Source: Diphasiastrum complanatum
Lineage: Eukaryota > Streptophyta > Lycopodiopsida > Lycopodiales > Lycopodiaceae
Direction: 5' to 3'
DNA: 64,000 nucleotides
Assembly (NCBI GenBank): GCA_029204225.1
Contig: CM055100.1
Coordinates: forward strand, 49,070,877-49,134,876
The position numbers and the translations under genes were made by a program. Under the pieces are notes generated by a model. The model saw only the letters and a list, made by a program, of their open reading frames with translations. It did no database searches and had not been told where the DNA came from. Positions 62,183 through 64,000 of this stretch are shown here, piece after piece. Numbering within the stretch: position 1 is the first letter of the stretch; each line of letters opens with the position of its first letter.

Positions 62183-63516
62183 AATGTTCAATTCAGCCTA
62201 CCATGCAAACCAGAAAAGCTCGACAACCATTCAAGAGCATACATACCTTGATCCCAACAATGCATTTCATAGATGTCTCTTGACAGGGAGAATTTATCAC
62301 TCATACAAGTTCATTCAATTTAATGACATACACTGTTTCTGAAACCTACGACTTGAAAAAGTGGCTATTAAAAAGTGACTATCACAAATGTCAGCTTGAA
62401 TTGTTAAGAATAAAATAGCCACATGTACACAAAAGGTCCAATGAGTGAATGTCTATGCATCTTAAAAATTTGCCTTTGCTGAGTGTCACTGTCATCAGTG
62501 GACTATACACTTGAATTAACTGTAGCCCTCAGCCATCTGACCAGTAAGCAAGAGAAGAGCTCATTGATCATAACATAAAAAAAAATGAATCATGAGGCTC
62601 GATCATAAATTTTGCCATGTGAAACAACCCTGGAGTACAAAACTGGTTAACCATGTAAACTGTGAAGGACAGGTAGCTTTAACTCATCTCAAATTAGTAG
62701 TGGAACTTTCATTACTAGAACAAAAACATGCTAATGCATGAAATTGTCATTACATTTAACAAAAAATTCATTCAAGAAAAAGCAAGACGTCAAACAAAGA
62801 AAAGCAATACACAGAACTCGGATCTGGTACAAGCAAAAAATTTGTATCTGTCAATGAAAGCAACAGTTTGTGTGCCCAACTACAGAGTAATGATTCTCAT
62901 TGGTGTTAAATTTATAAGCTTGATGTGAAAACTTAGGGACTTGGCTAGGCCATCATGTAAATGTTTTGAATAACTAGAACATGATTGTTATTGTTGTACA
63001 ACTTGTGAAAATAAGGTCTAGGCATTTTGCTTCATTTGTGGATGTAATGAGCATAAGACCATGAATGAATCGATGACTATAACATAAGAAAAGCATTGTG
63101 TCCTTTAACACTATGTTAGCTCCAACCAAAATTTTTGTGACAATATCTATAGTTTGATACACCACCACTAGTGAACATAATTATACAAAGTACCGTTGTG
63201 TTTGATTTCAAGTTCATCCATTTATTTGATTACATCTTCCCACACGTGGTGAGCTGGTGGTGTATCATGCTTGACTTGGTTCGATTCTCTATGATCCCAG
63301 GCGTACCAAGAAGCATTTACTTGATTGCAAGGGCACAATTCAAAATCAATCAATAGATGTTCTCAAATATTCATTGCTGAATAGATATTAGACTTTTAAT
63401 AGGTTTTTAACTATATTGTTAATCATTGTGAGTGAATGGTTAGGCATGCAATATTGGTTTGGATACAATCTTGTGAAGATAATGAATGTAGGTTGGTTGT
63501 GATTGCTCATAAAGAA
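62183..63516. other. No recognisable gene
   Basis: AT-rich; the short frames have no recognisable domain. Nothing else seen. Confidence 0.4.
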
Positions 63517-64000
63517 TGTGAAAAATACAGATCCAAAACATTCTTAATGGATCAACAAAATCTTGACCAAATTTGGATGCACATAAAAGTATAGTAAGGT
63601 AATGTCCCTGTCCGTACAACAGCAGCAGCCTACTATCTGTACAACAGCAGCATCCTACTGTCCTTCACACGTGTGGAAGCAAAATCAATCACAAAATTGA
63701 CATTCTACCCACTAGAAATCAAGATATCTTGAGAAATATGAAAGAGATGGACATAGAAACACAAGAGATGAATTCACTTTGATGATTATTTCTCCACGCA
63801 GGTACAACTATTTATAGCTTCCAAAATGTCATTTGTCCAATTGCCCTAAACTTGCCCTAACTGGTAACTTCTTGGTACTTCAAATAACCTAGAAATTCTA
63901 TTCTAGATGCAATGTATCAAATTTAGCCAATTAGAATGGGTCCAGATCTGACCTCATCCACTTATCTACTTGCCAAAATAGTACAAACACTATTTAGGCC
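63517..64000 (-). repeat. Copia LTR, cut by the window edge
   Basis: Starts TGTGAAAAATACAG with the order of features seen in the 40808/57565 LTRs: gtccgtacaac, then ttcacacgtgtgga, then a TATA-like ctatttatag on the minus strand (63808-63817). No primer site lies to the left, so it is a 3' or solo LTR in minus orientation with the interior, if any, beyond 64000. Confidence 0.6.

Overview
The window is nuclear DNA of a land plant with a large, repeat-packed genome. Evidence for a plant is a multi-exon leucine-rich-repeat receptor-type gene with GT-AG introns, Ty1/copia and Ty3/gypsy elements primed by initiator tRNA-Met (TGGTATCAGAGCC sites), an L1-type LINE and a hAT-type MITE. A probable Penelope-like reverse transcriptase would favour a non-flowering plant (fern, lycophyte, moss or conifer), but the species cannot be fixed from this sequence. 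No prokaryotic, plastid or mitochondrial gene was recognised.

Layout. 1-2460: 5' end of a gypsy element on the minus strand (LTR, primer site, broken gag). 2461-4290: degenerate coiled-coil ORF on the plus strand, ending at another LTR (4291 on). 4952-6700: gypsy pol debris split by an 800-bp hAT MITE. 6701-13176: copia element on the minus strand, its 3' LTR split by a fragment of a second copia family. 13878-16180: the only convincing host gene, the 5' part of an LRR receptor-like gene on the minus strand with promoter, signal peptide, LRR N-terminal cap and five LRR segments; its kinase half is not in the window. 16300-30250: minisatellite, gypsy gag plus LTR, three LTRs of one copia family and long stretches without a recognisable gene. 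30258-37850: large decayed gypsy element on the minus strand. 38342-43300: decayed LINE on the plus strand, split by a 1.66-kb copia derivative with perfect target duplications. 47040-52430: repeat complex with long CT tracts, a duplicated 1-kb segment, a 70-bp-periodic palindromic array and a Penelope-like RT split by a small gypsy derivative. 52440-64000: further copia and gypsy pieces, one with an unexplained hydrophobic ORF.

How it fits together: almost everything is layered mobile DNA. Every copia element whose interior can be read lacks most of protease/integrase/RT, and the small gypsy derivative keeps only the 3' end of pol, so the locus is rich in non-autonomous deletion derivatives. 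The LRR gene is either truncated or has an intron of more than 13 kb filled with these elements. All reading was by eye; family assignments rest on motifs and element order, not on database searches.
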